The notes under the pieces: generated by a model
Told to the model about the DNA's origin: nothing
What the model saw: only the letters and a program-made list of their open reading frames with translations
Database searches by the model: none
Position numbers and translations under genes: made by a program
Source of the DNA: Kiritimatiellia bacterium
GTDB taxonomy: Bacteria > Verrucomicrobiota > Kiritimatiellia > RFP12 > DVOR01
Direction: 5' to 3'
DNA: 7,216 nt
NCBI GenBank assembly: GCA_017548245.1
Contig: JAFYMU010000086.1
Location: forward strand, 1-7,216
Shown here: in pieces, positions 1 through 5,371 of the stretch
Layout: each line of letters opens with the position of its first letter
How positions within the stretch are numbered: position 1 is the first letter of the stretch

Positions 1-511
1 GGAAGCGCGGTCCGTTGAAGAGTTTTTGGGCTTCCACCGCAAGATCATGGTTCGCACACGCGCAGGTCACCGCCGTCGGAATGCGACGCGCCACCTCTTC
101 GGCGTGCGAGGGACCCGATAAGACCACCACGCGGTCGGTCTTCAAAATCTCCTGAGCGACCTCACTCATGCGACGATGGGTCTCAGGGCAAACGCCCTTG
201 GTCAAGCTAATGAAGAGCGTTTCGGGCTTCACAAAGGGCGCAATCTGTTCGCACACCGGCTTGTAAAACTTCGAGGGCACGGCGAGCACCACGGCATCCA
301 CGCCGTCCATCGCCTCCGCCATCACCGAGGTCCACGCAATGCTCGGCTGAAAACGAATCCCCGGCAAGTAACGCGGGTTTTCAAGCGTCGTGCGGATTTC
401 CTCAATGTAGTCCGCAAAGGGTCCCCAAACGGTGACGCGATGACCATAAGAATCTAACAACTGTGCGGCAGCGGTTCCCCAGCCACCATCACCAATCACG
501 GCAATCTTCAT
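1..511 (-). CDS. gpsA: NAD(P)H-dependent glycerol-3-phosphate dehydrogenase, N-terminal part
   Basis: This enzyme reduces dihydroxyacetone phosphate to sn-glycerol-3-phosphate in the cytoplasm and supplies the backbone for phospholipids. The 170 complete codons in the window cover the NAD-binding Rossmann half; the C-terminal catalytic half lies beyond base 1. The protein opens MKIAVIGDGGWGTA, a GxGxxG dinucleotide loop (residues 7-12) with the WGTA ending typical of GpsA. It continues with VLAVPS (75-80), the conserved ISLTKG (101-106) and GPSHAEEV (133-140). The visible part ends at KLFNGPRF, which matches the family's LF....FRVY region. The ATG at 511 is chosen because the protein starts directly on the Rossmann strand, the ATG overlaps the plsY stop as ATGA, and an AGGAGG lies 7 bases upstream. 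The partner gene plsY uses its product. The family call is secure; nothing can be said of the missing half. Confidence 0.96.
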   Translation of the reverse strand, partial: MKIAVIGDGGWGTAAAQLLDSYGHRVTVWGPFADYIEEIRTTLENPRYLPGIRFQPSIAWTSVMAEAMDGVDAVVLAVPSKFYKPVCEQIAPFVKPETLFISLTKGVCPETHRRMSEVAQEILKTDRVVVLSGPSHAEEVARRIPTAVTCACANHDLAVEAQKLFNGPRF

Positions 512-1215
512 TTCGAGGCCTCCTGTTGAGCGCGTTTGGCATCACGTGCGGCACGCTGCTTTGCGGTGAATGCAAAACGGTTTTCCGTGCCCTTGCAAAG
601 ACGAACGATGTTCTGGCGGTGCTTAAAGATCGCCAACAACGCCAAGATCGTGATGAGAATCGAGTACCACAACGGTTTGTCTGCGTAAATCGGCGACCAC
701 ATCACGCCACCGACAATGCACCCTGCCAAGCAGCTGGCAAGCGAGACATAACGCGATAAGACGAAGATGACGCCCCACCCTGCAAAACCCAAGAGCCCTG
801 CCCACGGTGCGACACCAAAGAGCAAGCCCAACGCCGTCGAGACGCCCTTGCCGCCCTTAAACTTCAAGTAGACCGGGAAGATGTGGCCCAACATTGCCGC
901 CGTGCCGCAGAGCACGCGCAACAACAAGGTCGTGTTGTCCGGCACATCGGCCACGAGCAACGCCGGCAAGCAACCGCACAACGTGCCCACCACGCCCTTG
1001 ACCATATCCAAGACAAAGGCCAAAATGCCATACTTGGCGCCCACGCAACGGAAGACATTCGTCGCACCAATATTCTGACTGCCCACCGTGCGCACGTCAA
1101 TGCCGCGTGCCTTACCAATCAACAACCCAAAGGGAATGGCGCCAAAGAGATAGGCAATGGCCAAGGAGACCAAGGGCAAGAGTAACGTCGTAATCGAAAA
1201 ACCAATCTGTTCCAT
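508..1215 (-). CDS. plsY: Acyl-phosphate:glycerol-3-phosphate acyltransferase PlsY
   Basis: PlsY is an integral inner-membrane enzyme. It moves the acyl group from acyl phosphate to glycerol-3-phosphate to give lysophosphatidate, the first committed step of phospholipid synthesis in most bacteria. The 235-residue protein is rich in hydrophobic segments (about 8-33, 62-88, 97-117, 126-153, 157-175 and 182-197). It carries all three family motifs: GSQNIGATNVFR (45-56), GHIFPVYLKFKGGKGVST (110-127, with the phosphate-binding KFKGGKG) and HRQNIVRLCKGTE (199-211). The C-terminus extends about 20 residues beyond the usual end as a basic, alanine-rich cytoplasmic tail. The ATG at 1215 has a TGAGGA site 8 bases upstream, which overlaps the aroQ stop. 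Downstream it overlaps gpsA by 4 bases, which places the producer of its acceptor substrate in the same transcript. Confidence 0.97.
   Translation of the reverse strand: MEQIGFSITTLLLPLVSLAIAYLFGAIPFGLLIGKARGIDVRTVGSQNIGATNVFRCVGAKYGILAFVLDMVKGVVGTLCGCLPALLVADVPDNTTLLLRVLCGTAAMLGHIFPVYLKFKGGKGVSTALGLLFGVAPWAGLLGFAGWGVIFVLSRYVSLASCLAGCIVGGVMWSPIYADKPLWYSILITILALLAIFKHRQNIVRLCKGTENRFAFTAKQRAARDAKRAQQEASK
519..524 (-). promoter_or_regulatory. Strong ribosome binding site of gpsA inside plsY
   Basis: The minus strand reads AGGAGG followed by 7 bases and then the gpsA ATG at 511. The site lies within the last codons of plsY. GpsA can therefore be initiated independently, while the ATGA overlap also allows coupling to plsY translation. 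Confidence 0.8.
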
Positions 1216-1226
1216 TTAAAGAATCC

Positions 1227-1667
1227 TCACTTTTGAGCAGTTAAATAAGCGATGAGTCCCTCAACAGCGAGGGCATATCCAGTTAAACCAAAACCTTGCA
1301 ACTGGGCGATGCACACCGGTGCCGTGTAACTCACATGACGAAATTCTTCGCGCTTGTGAGTATTGGAGATGTGCACTTCCACCGTGGGCACCGCTGCGGC
1401 CGAGATGGCATCGCGCAGGGCCACCGAGGTGTGCGTGTAGGCTGCGGGATTGATCACAATGCCGTCATAGACGCCACGCGCCTGACCAATCGCCGTGACG
1501 AGTTCGCCCTCAATATCGCTCTGATAGGCATCCAACGTTGCCCCGAGGCGTTCGGCCGTTGCCTTTGCCAACGCTTCAGCGTCAGCCAAGGTGAACGAAC
1601 CGTAAATGCCGGGTTCGCGGGTGCCCAAGAGGCGTAAATTCGGACCATTCAATAAGAGTAATTTCAT
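1227..1667 (-). CDS. aroQ: Type II 3-dehydroquinate dehydratase
   Basis: This cytoplasmic enzyme dehydrates 3-dehydroquinate to 3-dehydroshikimate, the third step of the shikimate pathway. At 146 residues it has normal length for the dodecameric type II family. The family motifs run in order: LNGPNLRLLG (6-15), then REPGIYG (17-23) with the flexible-lid Arg17 and catalytic Tyr22. INPAAYTHTSVALRDA (72-87) holds the substrate-binding Asn73 and His79. EVHISN (97-102) holds His99, and FRHVSY (109-114) follows. GFGLTGY (125-131) closes the fold. The usual QSNxEG motif reads QSDIEG (49-54), an Asn-to-Asp change at residue 51. The ATG at 1667 has AAAGGA 5 bases upstream. The holB stop overlaps that site, and 9 bases separate the two genes. 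No other shikimate gene is visible nearby, so the gene is separated from its pathway. Confidence 0.97.
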   Translation of the reverse strand: MKLLLLNGPNLRLLGTREPGIYGSFTLADAEALAKATAERLGATLDAYQSDIEGELVTAIGQARGVYDGIVINPAAYTHTSVALRDAISAAAVPTVEVHISNTHKREEFRHVSYTAPVCIAQLQGFGLTGYALAVEGLIAYLTAQK

Positions 1668-1672
1668 CGTTA

Positions 1673-1678
1673 TCCTTT
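1673..1678 (-). promoter_or_regulatory. Ribosome binding site of aroQ overlapping the holB stop
   Basis: The minus strand reads TAA AGGATAACG ATG: the holB stop codon, a 9-base spacer and the aroQ start. AAAGGA lies 5 bases before the ATG and shares two A residues with the stop codon, a layout that favours termination-reinitiation. The same layout occurs at the permease/holB junction. Confidence 0.7.
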
Positions 1679-2606
1679 AAAGAAAAAAGCGATCCATCCA
1701 ATAGGGTAAGACTTGCGAGGGGCTAATGTTGCGTTCCAAATGCACCGTCAACTGTTCCAACATCGTCAAGTTTTCCAACAAGCGTGCCAACGTGTAGCGT
1801 TCGGCTCGGCCGCACAACGCCGTGCGCTGTTCGGGGAAGTTCAACTGCGTCACCGCCTCCCCTGCCACCTTGAGGCGCACCAAGTCTTGCATCCATTGTT
1901 CCAACATCAAAATCAAATCACTGCGCCATGCCTTCACCTTCGCCCCGACCAACGCCTTGAGCGTCTCAGCATCATCTTCCACAGGGCGATCCTTGCGTTC
2001 CTCACGCACCGCCTTCTCGGCGCGATCTTCCATATCCTCAAAGATGGCGCAGAGCGTCTCGGCACGAACCGTATCCAAGAAGGCCGACTTCTCGCGAATC
2101 GACGAGAGCAAGTTTAAGACCTCTGTGCGCCAGGGTTCGGCCAAACGGCGCGAGCCGCCCACGTGAATCACTTGGCAACGCGAGACAATCGTGGGCAACA
2201 TCTCCGTGATGCTATCAGCCAAGAGGAGGAAGAGGGTCTGCGGTGGGGGTTCTTCCAAGGTCTTCAAGAAGGCATTCGCCGCCTCAGTCTTCATGCGGTC
2301 TGCCGAGACAATCACCGGGACCTTCCAACCACCCGAGAGCGAGGACTGTTGCGCCATCGGCAAGATGCGTTCGCGCATCATCTCCACGTCAATAATGCGG
2401 CTCTTCTTTTCGGGTTCAAACCACGGCATGTCGGGATGGGCATGGTCGGTCACTGCGGCGGTCTCGCCAATCAACTGCTGACCAATCCACGTGGCGAGTT
2501 CGGCACCCTCTTGGTAGACAGGACCGATAATGATATAACCCTGCGCAGGCCGTCCTGACTGGAAGGCGTTACGAAGGTTTTCACGAATGCGCTCCATCCC
2601 GGACAT
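1677..2606 (-). CDS. holB: DNA polymerase III delta' subunit (clamp loader)
   Basis: Delta' is the stator subunit of the clamp loader that puts the sliding clamp on DNA. I call 309 residues from the ATG at 2606. The AAA+ core is recognised by NAFLKTLEEPP (111-121), the neighbouring VIVSADRM box (98-105) and TIVSRCQ (139-145), which holds the SRC arginine-finger motif by which delta' stimulates its neighbour. The P-loop region IIIGPVYQEGAE (25-36) lacks GKS/T, so nucleotide binding is unlikely, as in other delta' proteins. The Cys-rich zinc module normally found between the P-loop and the HPD segment (57-59 here) is absent. The C-terminal half is helical and weakly conserved, with a charged stretch near 188-215. 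An ATG at 2612 would add two residues, but a ribosome binding site sits directly against it. The gene lies 9 bases after the permease gene and 9 before aroQ. Confidence 0.92.
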   Translation of the reverse strand: MSGMERIRENLRNAFQSGRPAQGYIIIGPVYQEGAELATWIGQQLIGETAAVTDHAHPDMPWFEPEKKSRIIDVEMMRERILPMAQQSSLSGGWKVPVIVSADRMKTEAANAFLKTLEEPPPQTLFLLLADSITEMLPTIVSRCQVIHVGGSRRLAEPWRTEVLNLLSSIREKSAFLDTVRAETLCAIFEDMEDRAEKAVREERKDRPVEDDAETLKALVGAKVKAWRSDLILMLEQWMQDLVRLKVAGEAVTQLNFPEQRTALCGRAERYTLARLLENLTMLEQLTVHLERNISPSQVLPYWMDRFFL

Positions 2607-2611
2607 CGGCA

Positions 2612-2617
2612 TCCTTT
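2612..2617 (-). promoter_or_regulatory. Ribosome binding site that fixes the holB start
   Basis: The minus strand reads TAA AGGATGCCG ATG. AAAGGA at 2617-2612 is spaced 5 bases from the ATG at 2606, a workable distance, but it runs into the ATG at 2612 with no spacing. This favours 2606 as the start and makes the junction the same as the one before aroQ. Confidence 0.65.
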
Positions 2618-3368
2618 AACGTTCGGTCGCGCAGACGCGCAGCGCATCAAAGACAATGCCCGAGGCGTAGATGAGCACCGCTGACACCGTCACGCAGCCC
2701 ACCGCCAAGCGCATATCAATGAAGCCACTGGCGCAATCGTAGACCATCGTTTGCAACGGAATCCACGGCCACTGCATGTTCTGCCCACCCGTCCAATAGG
2801 AGAAGGCCAAAATCACAATCGGCGGCCCAAAGAGGCAACTCACCAACGAGAAGAGGAAGGTCGAGGCCGAACTCCGCGAGAAGAGCGAGACGAAGGTGCC
2901 GATACTGCACCACAAGAGCGCCTGCAAGATCAACGCTGCCACCGCCAAGAGGAAGCCCGTCGTTGAGACAAAGACCTGCGCATCTTCAGGGAGGAACCAA
3001 CGGAAGAAGAGGTGACAGGTAATCCCCATGCCCACCAAGTAGATTAAGCAGAGGCTCCATGCCGCGCCCACCTTGCCAGCCACCCACCAACGGGCCCGCA
3101 CCGGGGTCGAGAACATCAAACGCATCATTCCCGTTTCACGGTCTTGCGTAAAGCCACGCGAAGCCGCCACGGCCGCCAAGAAGGGCAACCCAAATGCCGT
3201 GGCCAATCCCCACAACGCAGGAATCGTCTCAGCCGTACCTTCGGCCTTCATCAAGAAGCGCAACCACAGAATCGTGGCCCCTGCGAGCGAGAGAAACACG
3301 GGAATAATCCCATGGCCCGAACGCAAGAGTTGCGCGAATTCACGCTTCAAGAGCGTCATAAAAATCAT
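2616..3368 (-). CDS. ABC-2 type transporter permease (GldF/NosY-like)
   Basis: This is the membrane subunit of an ABC transporter of the ABC-2 class, which usually exports its substrate; the substrate cannot be read from the sequence. The 250-residue protein has about six hydrophobic segments (roughly 20-38, 50-69, 101-121, 136-160, 168-190 and 219-241). After the second comes RGFTQDRETGMMRLMFSTPV (71-90). This corresponds to the conserved 'E..tGtl..Ll.sPv' cytoplasmic coupling segment of GldF, NosY and related permeases, and is followed by the equally typical GK (98-99). The ATG at 3368 overlaps the ATPase stop as ATGA and has AAGGAGG 7 bases upstream, so the two proteins are probably made in equal amounts. 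A GldG-like third component, often present in gliding-type systems, is missing; holB follows instead. The family is clear, the function unknown. Confidence 0.85.
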   Translation of the reverse strand: MIFMTLLKREFAQLLRSGHGIIPVFLSLAGATILWLRFLMKAEGTAETIPALWGLATAFGLPFLAAVAASRGFTQDRETGMMRLMFSTPVRARWWVAGKVGAAWSLCLIYLVGMGITCHLFFRWFLPEDAQVFVSTTGFLLAVAALILQALLWCSIGTFVSLFSRSSASTFLFSLVSCLFGPPIVILAFSYWTGGQNMQWPWIPLQTMVYDCASGFIDMRLAVGCVTVSAVLIYASGIVFDALRVCATER

Positions 3369-4093
3369 TCGTCAGCCTCCTTTTTGACGTGTTTGGGCGT
3401 CAAACGTGCCATGGCGGTCTCGGCATCCAGATTGTCCGCCACCACTTCCGACTGTTCCATCAAGATAAAGCGCGTGCAGCAGGCCTTCAAGAGTGCCGGA
3501 TCGTGTCCGCTGATAAAGACGTGCGAACGCGAGGCGACATCCTGAATAATCTCGGCCATCGCCTGACGTTGCGTGGCGTCAATCCCTGCAAAGGGGTCGT
3601 CCAAAACCAAGATTGGCGGTGCCGAAATCAGCGCTTCAGCCAACGCCACACGGCGTTGCCACCCGAGCGACAGGGCCGCAATCGCCTCTTTACGCACGGG
3701 ATTCAAACCGCAACGCATCAGCGCGTCATTCAAACGGCGGCGCAAGCGGAACATGCCCACCCCGTGCAAGCGCGCACGGAAGCCGAGATAACGTTCCACC
3801 GAGAGTTCGCCATACGCCGGGGCCGATTCGGTCAAATAGCCGACATGGCGACGATAGCCAATGCCATCATTTGACTTCAGACGGCGCAAACGGCCGCCCA
3901 TGCCATCCAACGAGAGGGTAATCGTGCCACTCTGCGGCACCAAAGCCGATGCGATGAGGCCCAACAGGGTGCTCTTACCCACCCCATTGCCACCCACGAC
4001 GCCAATCACTTCCCCGGCCTCTACGTTCAATGAGACCTCTTGCACGCCACGATTAGGCGCATAGAGAAAGGTGACATTATCCAATTGCAACAT
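3365..4093 (-). CDS. ABC transporter ATP-binding protein, partner of the ABC-2 permease
   Basis: This cytoplasmic ATPase should drive the permease encoded directly downstream with a 4-base overlap. At 242 residues it holds one complete nucleotide-binding domain: Walker A GGNGVGKST (34-42); the Q-loop region YLTESAPAYGELS (86-98), in the LxE form of CcmA/GldA-like ATPases rather than with a glutamine; the signature LSLGWQRR (141-148); Walker B ILVLDD (161-166); D-loop AGID (169-172); and the H-loop histidine in SGHD (His197). The Walker B catalytic glutamate is replaced by Asp166, a change that often slows hydrolysis. The C-terminus is short and charged. The ATG at 4093 opens MLQLDNVTF, the normal first strand; only a weak GGA precedes it, and the in-frame ATG at 4117 is followed at once by a stop. 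The 27-base gap to ilvA shows no hairpin. CcmA-type haem export was considered and is not supported. Confidence 0.92.
   Translation of the reverse strand: MLQLDNVTFLYAPNRGVQEVSLNVEAGEVIGVVGGNGVGKSTLLGLIASALVPQSGTITLSLDGMGGRLRRLKSNDGIGYRRHVGYLTESAPAYGELSVERYLGFRARLHGVGMFRLRRRLNDALMRCGLNPVRKEAIAALSLGWQRRVALAEALISAPPILVLDDPFAGIDATQRQAMAEIIQDVASRSHVFISGHDPALLKACCTRFILMEQSEVVADNLDAETAMARLTPKHVKKEADE
3376..3382 (-). promoter_or_regulatory. Strong ribosome binding site of the ABC permease
   Basis: AAGGAGG on the minus strand lies within the last codons of the ATPase gene, 7 bases before the permease ATG at 3368. It is one of the two strongest sites in the window and supports that start over an in-frame ATG three codons downstream. 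Confidence 0.8.
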
Positions 4094-4120
4094 AGGGCGG
4101 TGTCCGTTTTTCTACATCCA

Positions 4121-5326
4121 TTAATATAAGAGGTGATAGCCAGCCGCTTCAAGCGCGCCGTGAATCTCACCAATCTGCACGAAATCACGCGTTTCCAACT
4201 GCAAGTAGAGCACGCAGGAGGCGAGCGCGGTATCCACGGCCGACGGGCCATAGTTCACGCCAATCACATTGCCGCCACACTTGGAGACAATTTCAGAGAC
4301 GGCGGCGAGCTGACCGGGTTTGTCAGGGAGGCAGAGGCGAATCTCTGCACGGCGACCGCTGGCCTGCAAACCACGATAGATCACGCGGCTCAGAATATTC
4401 ACGTCAATGTTACCACCCGAAAGCAAACAGCAGACCTTCTTGCCCTGCAATTCCGGCACCTTGTCATAGATCATCGCGGCGACCGAGACGGCACCTGCGC
4501 CTTCGCAGACCAACTTACGCTGTTCGATCAAGAAGAGAATCGCGGCGGCAATTTCGTCTTCCGACACGGTCACAATGCCATCAACATACTTGTTGACCAT
4601 CTCGTAGGTGCGATCGCCCGGACGTTTGACGGCGATACCATCTGCAAAGGTGTTCGCCGAGGCGAGTGTCAACTTATCCTGCGCTTCGACCGAACGCTTC
4701 ATGCACGCCGCCGCAGCCGCTTCCACACCATAAATCTTACAATCGGGCTTCAACTGCTTAATCGCATATGCCACGCCCGAGATCAACCCGCCACCGCCGA
4801 CCGGAATCATCACCGCATCGACATCGGGCAACTGTTCCAAGATTTCCAAACCCACCGTGCCCTGACCTGCAATCACATCCGGGTCATCAAAGGGATGGAC
4901 GAAGGTCATGTTTTCCTTCTTGCAGAGTTCGGAGGCATAGGCACTGGCGTCATCATACGTGCCAGGAATCAAACGTACCTCTGCGCCATAGCTCTTGGTC
5001 GCTTCCACCTTGGCAATCGGAGCAATGTCCGGCATGCAAATCACGGCCTTCGCGCCACGCTGCTGCGCGCCCAACGCCACACCCTGCGCATGGTTGCCTG
5101 CGCTGCACGCAATCACGCCACGCTTCAATTCCTCTTCCGAGAGCGTCGAAATCTTGTAAAAGGCGCCGCGCACCTTGAAGGAACCCGTCACTTGGAGATT
5201 TTCGGTCTTCAAGTAGACCTGCGAACGCGTCGACAGCTTGGGAGCATAGATCATATCCGTGCGACGTGCGACGCCCTTCAAGACCTCTGCGGCATTACGA
5301 ATCTTCTCTAAGGTGACTTCTAACAT
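4121..5326 (-). CDS. ilvA: Threonine ammonia-lyase with C-terminal ACT-like domain
   Basis: This PLP enzyme deaminates threonine to 2-oxobutanoate and ammonia, the entry step to isoleucine. From the ATG at 5326 it has 401 residues, the 'medium' form with one regulatory domain. The catalytic domain shows KTENLQVTGSFKVRGA (40-55) with PLP lysine Lys51, SAGNHAQG (75-82), the phosphate-binding GGGGLISG (177-184), CEGAGAV (274-280) and LLSGGNID (301-308), whose serine contacts the PLP ring nitrogen. Residues 326-401 begin RAEIRLCLPDKPGQL and form an ACT-like domain, suggesting amino-acid feedback. A biosynthetic or a catabolic (TdcB-like) role is not settled, because no other ilv gene is visible. 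An upstream GTG at 5362 would add 12 residues (LADSQKESEDL follows the initiator), but it has no ribosome binding site, whereas TGAGGA precedes 5326. A 45-base gap separates it from waaA. Confidence 0.95.
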   Translation of the reverse strand: MLEVTLEKIRNAAEVLKGVARRTDMIYAPKLSTRSQVYLKTENLQVTGSFKVRGAFYKISTLSEEELKRGVIACSAGNHAQGVALGAQQRGAKAVICMPDIAPIAKVEATKSYGAEVRLIPGTYDDASAYASELCKKENMTFVHPFDDPDVIAGQGTVGLEILEQLPDVDAVMIPVGGGGLISGVAYAIKQLKPDCKIYGVEAAAAACMKRSVEAQDKLTLASANTFADGIAVKRPGDRTYEMVNKYVDGIVTVSEDEIAAAILFLIEQRKLVCEGAGAVSVAAMIYDKVPELQGKKVCCLLSGGNIDVNILSRVIYRGLQASGRRAEIRLCLPDKPGQLAAVSEIVSKCGGNVIGVNYGPSAVDTALASCVLYLQLETRDFVQIGEIHGALEAAGYHLLY

Positions 5327-5330
5327 CAAG

Positions 5331-5336
5331 TCCTCA
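5331..5336 (-). promoter_or_regulatory. Ribosome binding site that fixes the ilvA start
   Basis: TGAGGA on the minus strand ends 4 bases before the ATG at 5326. The upstream in-frame GTG at 5362 has no purine-rich site before it. The 45 bases between waaA and ilvA (5327-5371) otherwise show only a weak imperfect hairpin around GGC/GCC and no convincing promoter or terminator. Confidence 0.7.
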
Positions 5337-5371
5337 CTTTCTTTCTGCGAATCGGCAAGCACGCCCGAGGC

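Noticed and set aside
2607..2612. ATG at 2612 as the holB start
   Set aside because: The only ribosome binding site abuts it without spacing, while the ATG at 2606 has normal spacing and the same layout as aroQ.
3389..3874. Plus-strand open frame of 161 codons opposite the ABC ATPase
   Set aside because: There is no domain pattern, and the whole stretch is explained by the ATPase gene with intact Walker A and H-loop on the other strand.
2616..4093. CcmA/CcmB haem exporter for cytochrome c maturation
   Set aside because: The permease has the E..tG...L..sPv segment of ABC-2/GldF-type proteins, it does not look like CcmB by eye, and no other ccm gene is nearby.
4094..4120. Possible terminator between ilvA and the ABC ATPase gene, suggested by a run of T
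   Set aside because: The T run is on the plus strand; in the transcript it is a run of A, and no GC-rich hairpin precedes it.
4133..5311. A 392-codon open frame on the plus strand, antisense to ilvA
   Set aside because: Its protein is rich in His, Arg and Thr with no recognisable motif, whereas the minus-strand frame encodes a full threonine ammonia-lyase. It is a by-product of codon bias on the opposite strand.
5327..5362. Upstream GTG start for ilvA adding 12 residues
   Set aside because: The added residues are polar and not part of the family, and no ribosome binding site precedes the GTG, while TGAGGA precedes the ATG at 5326.
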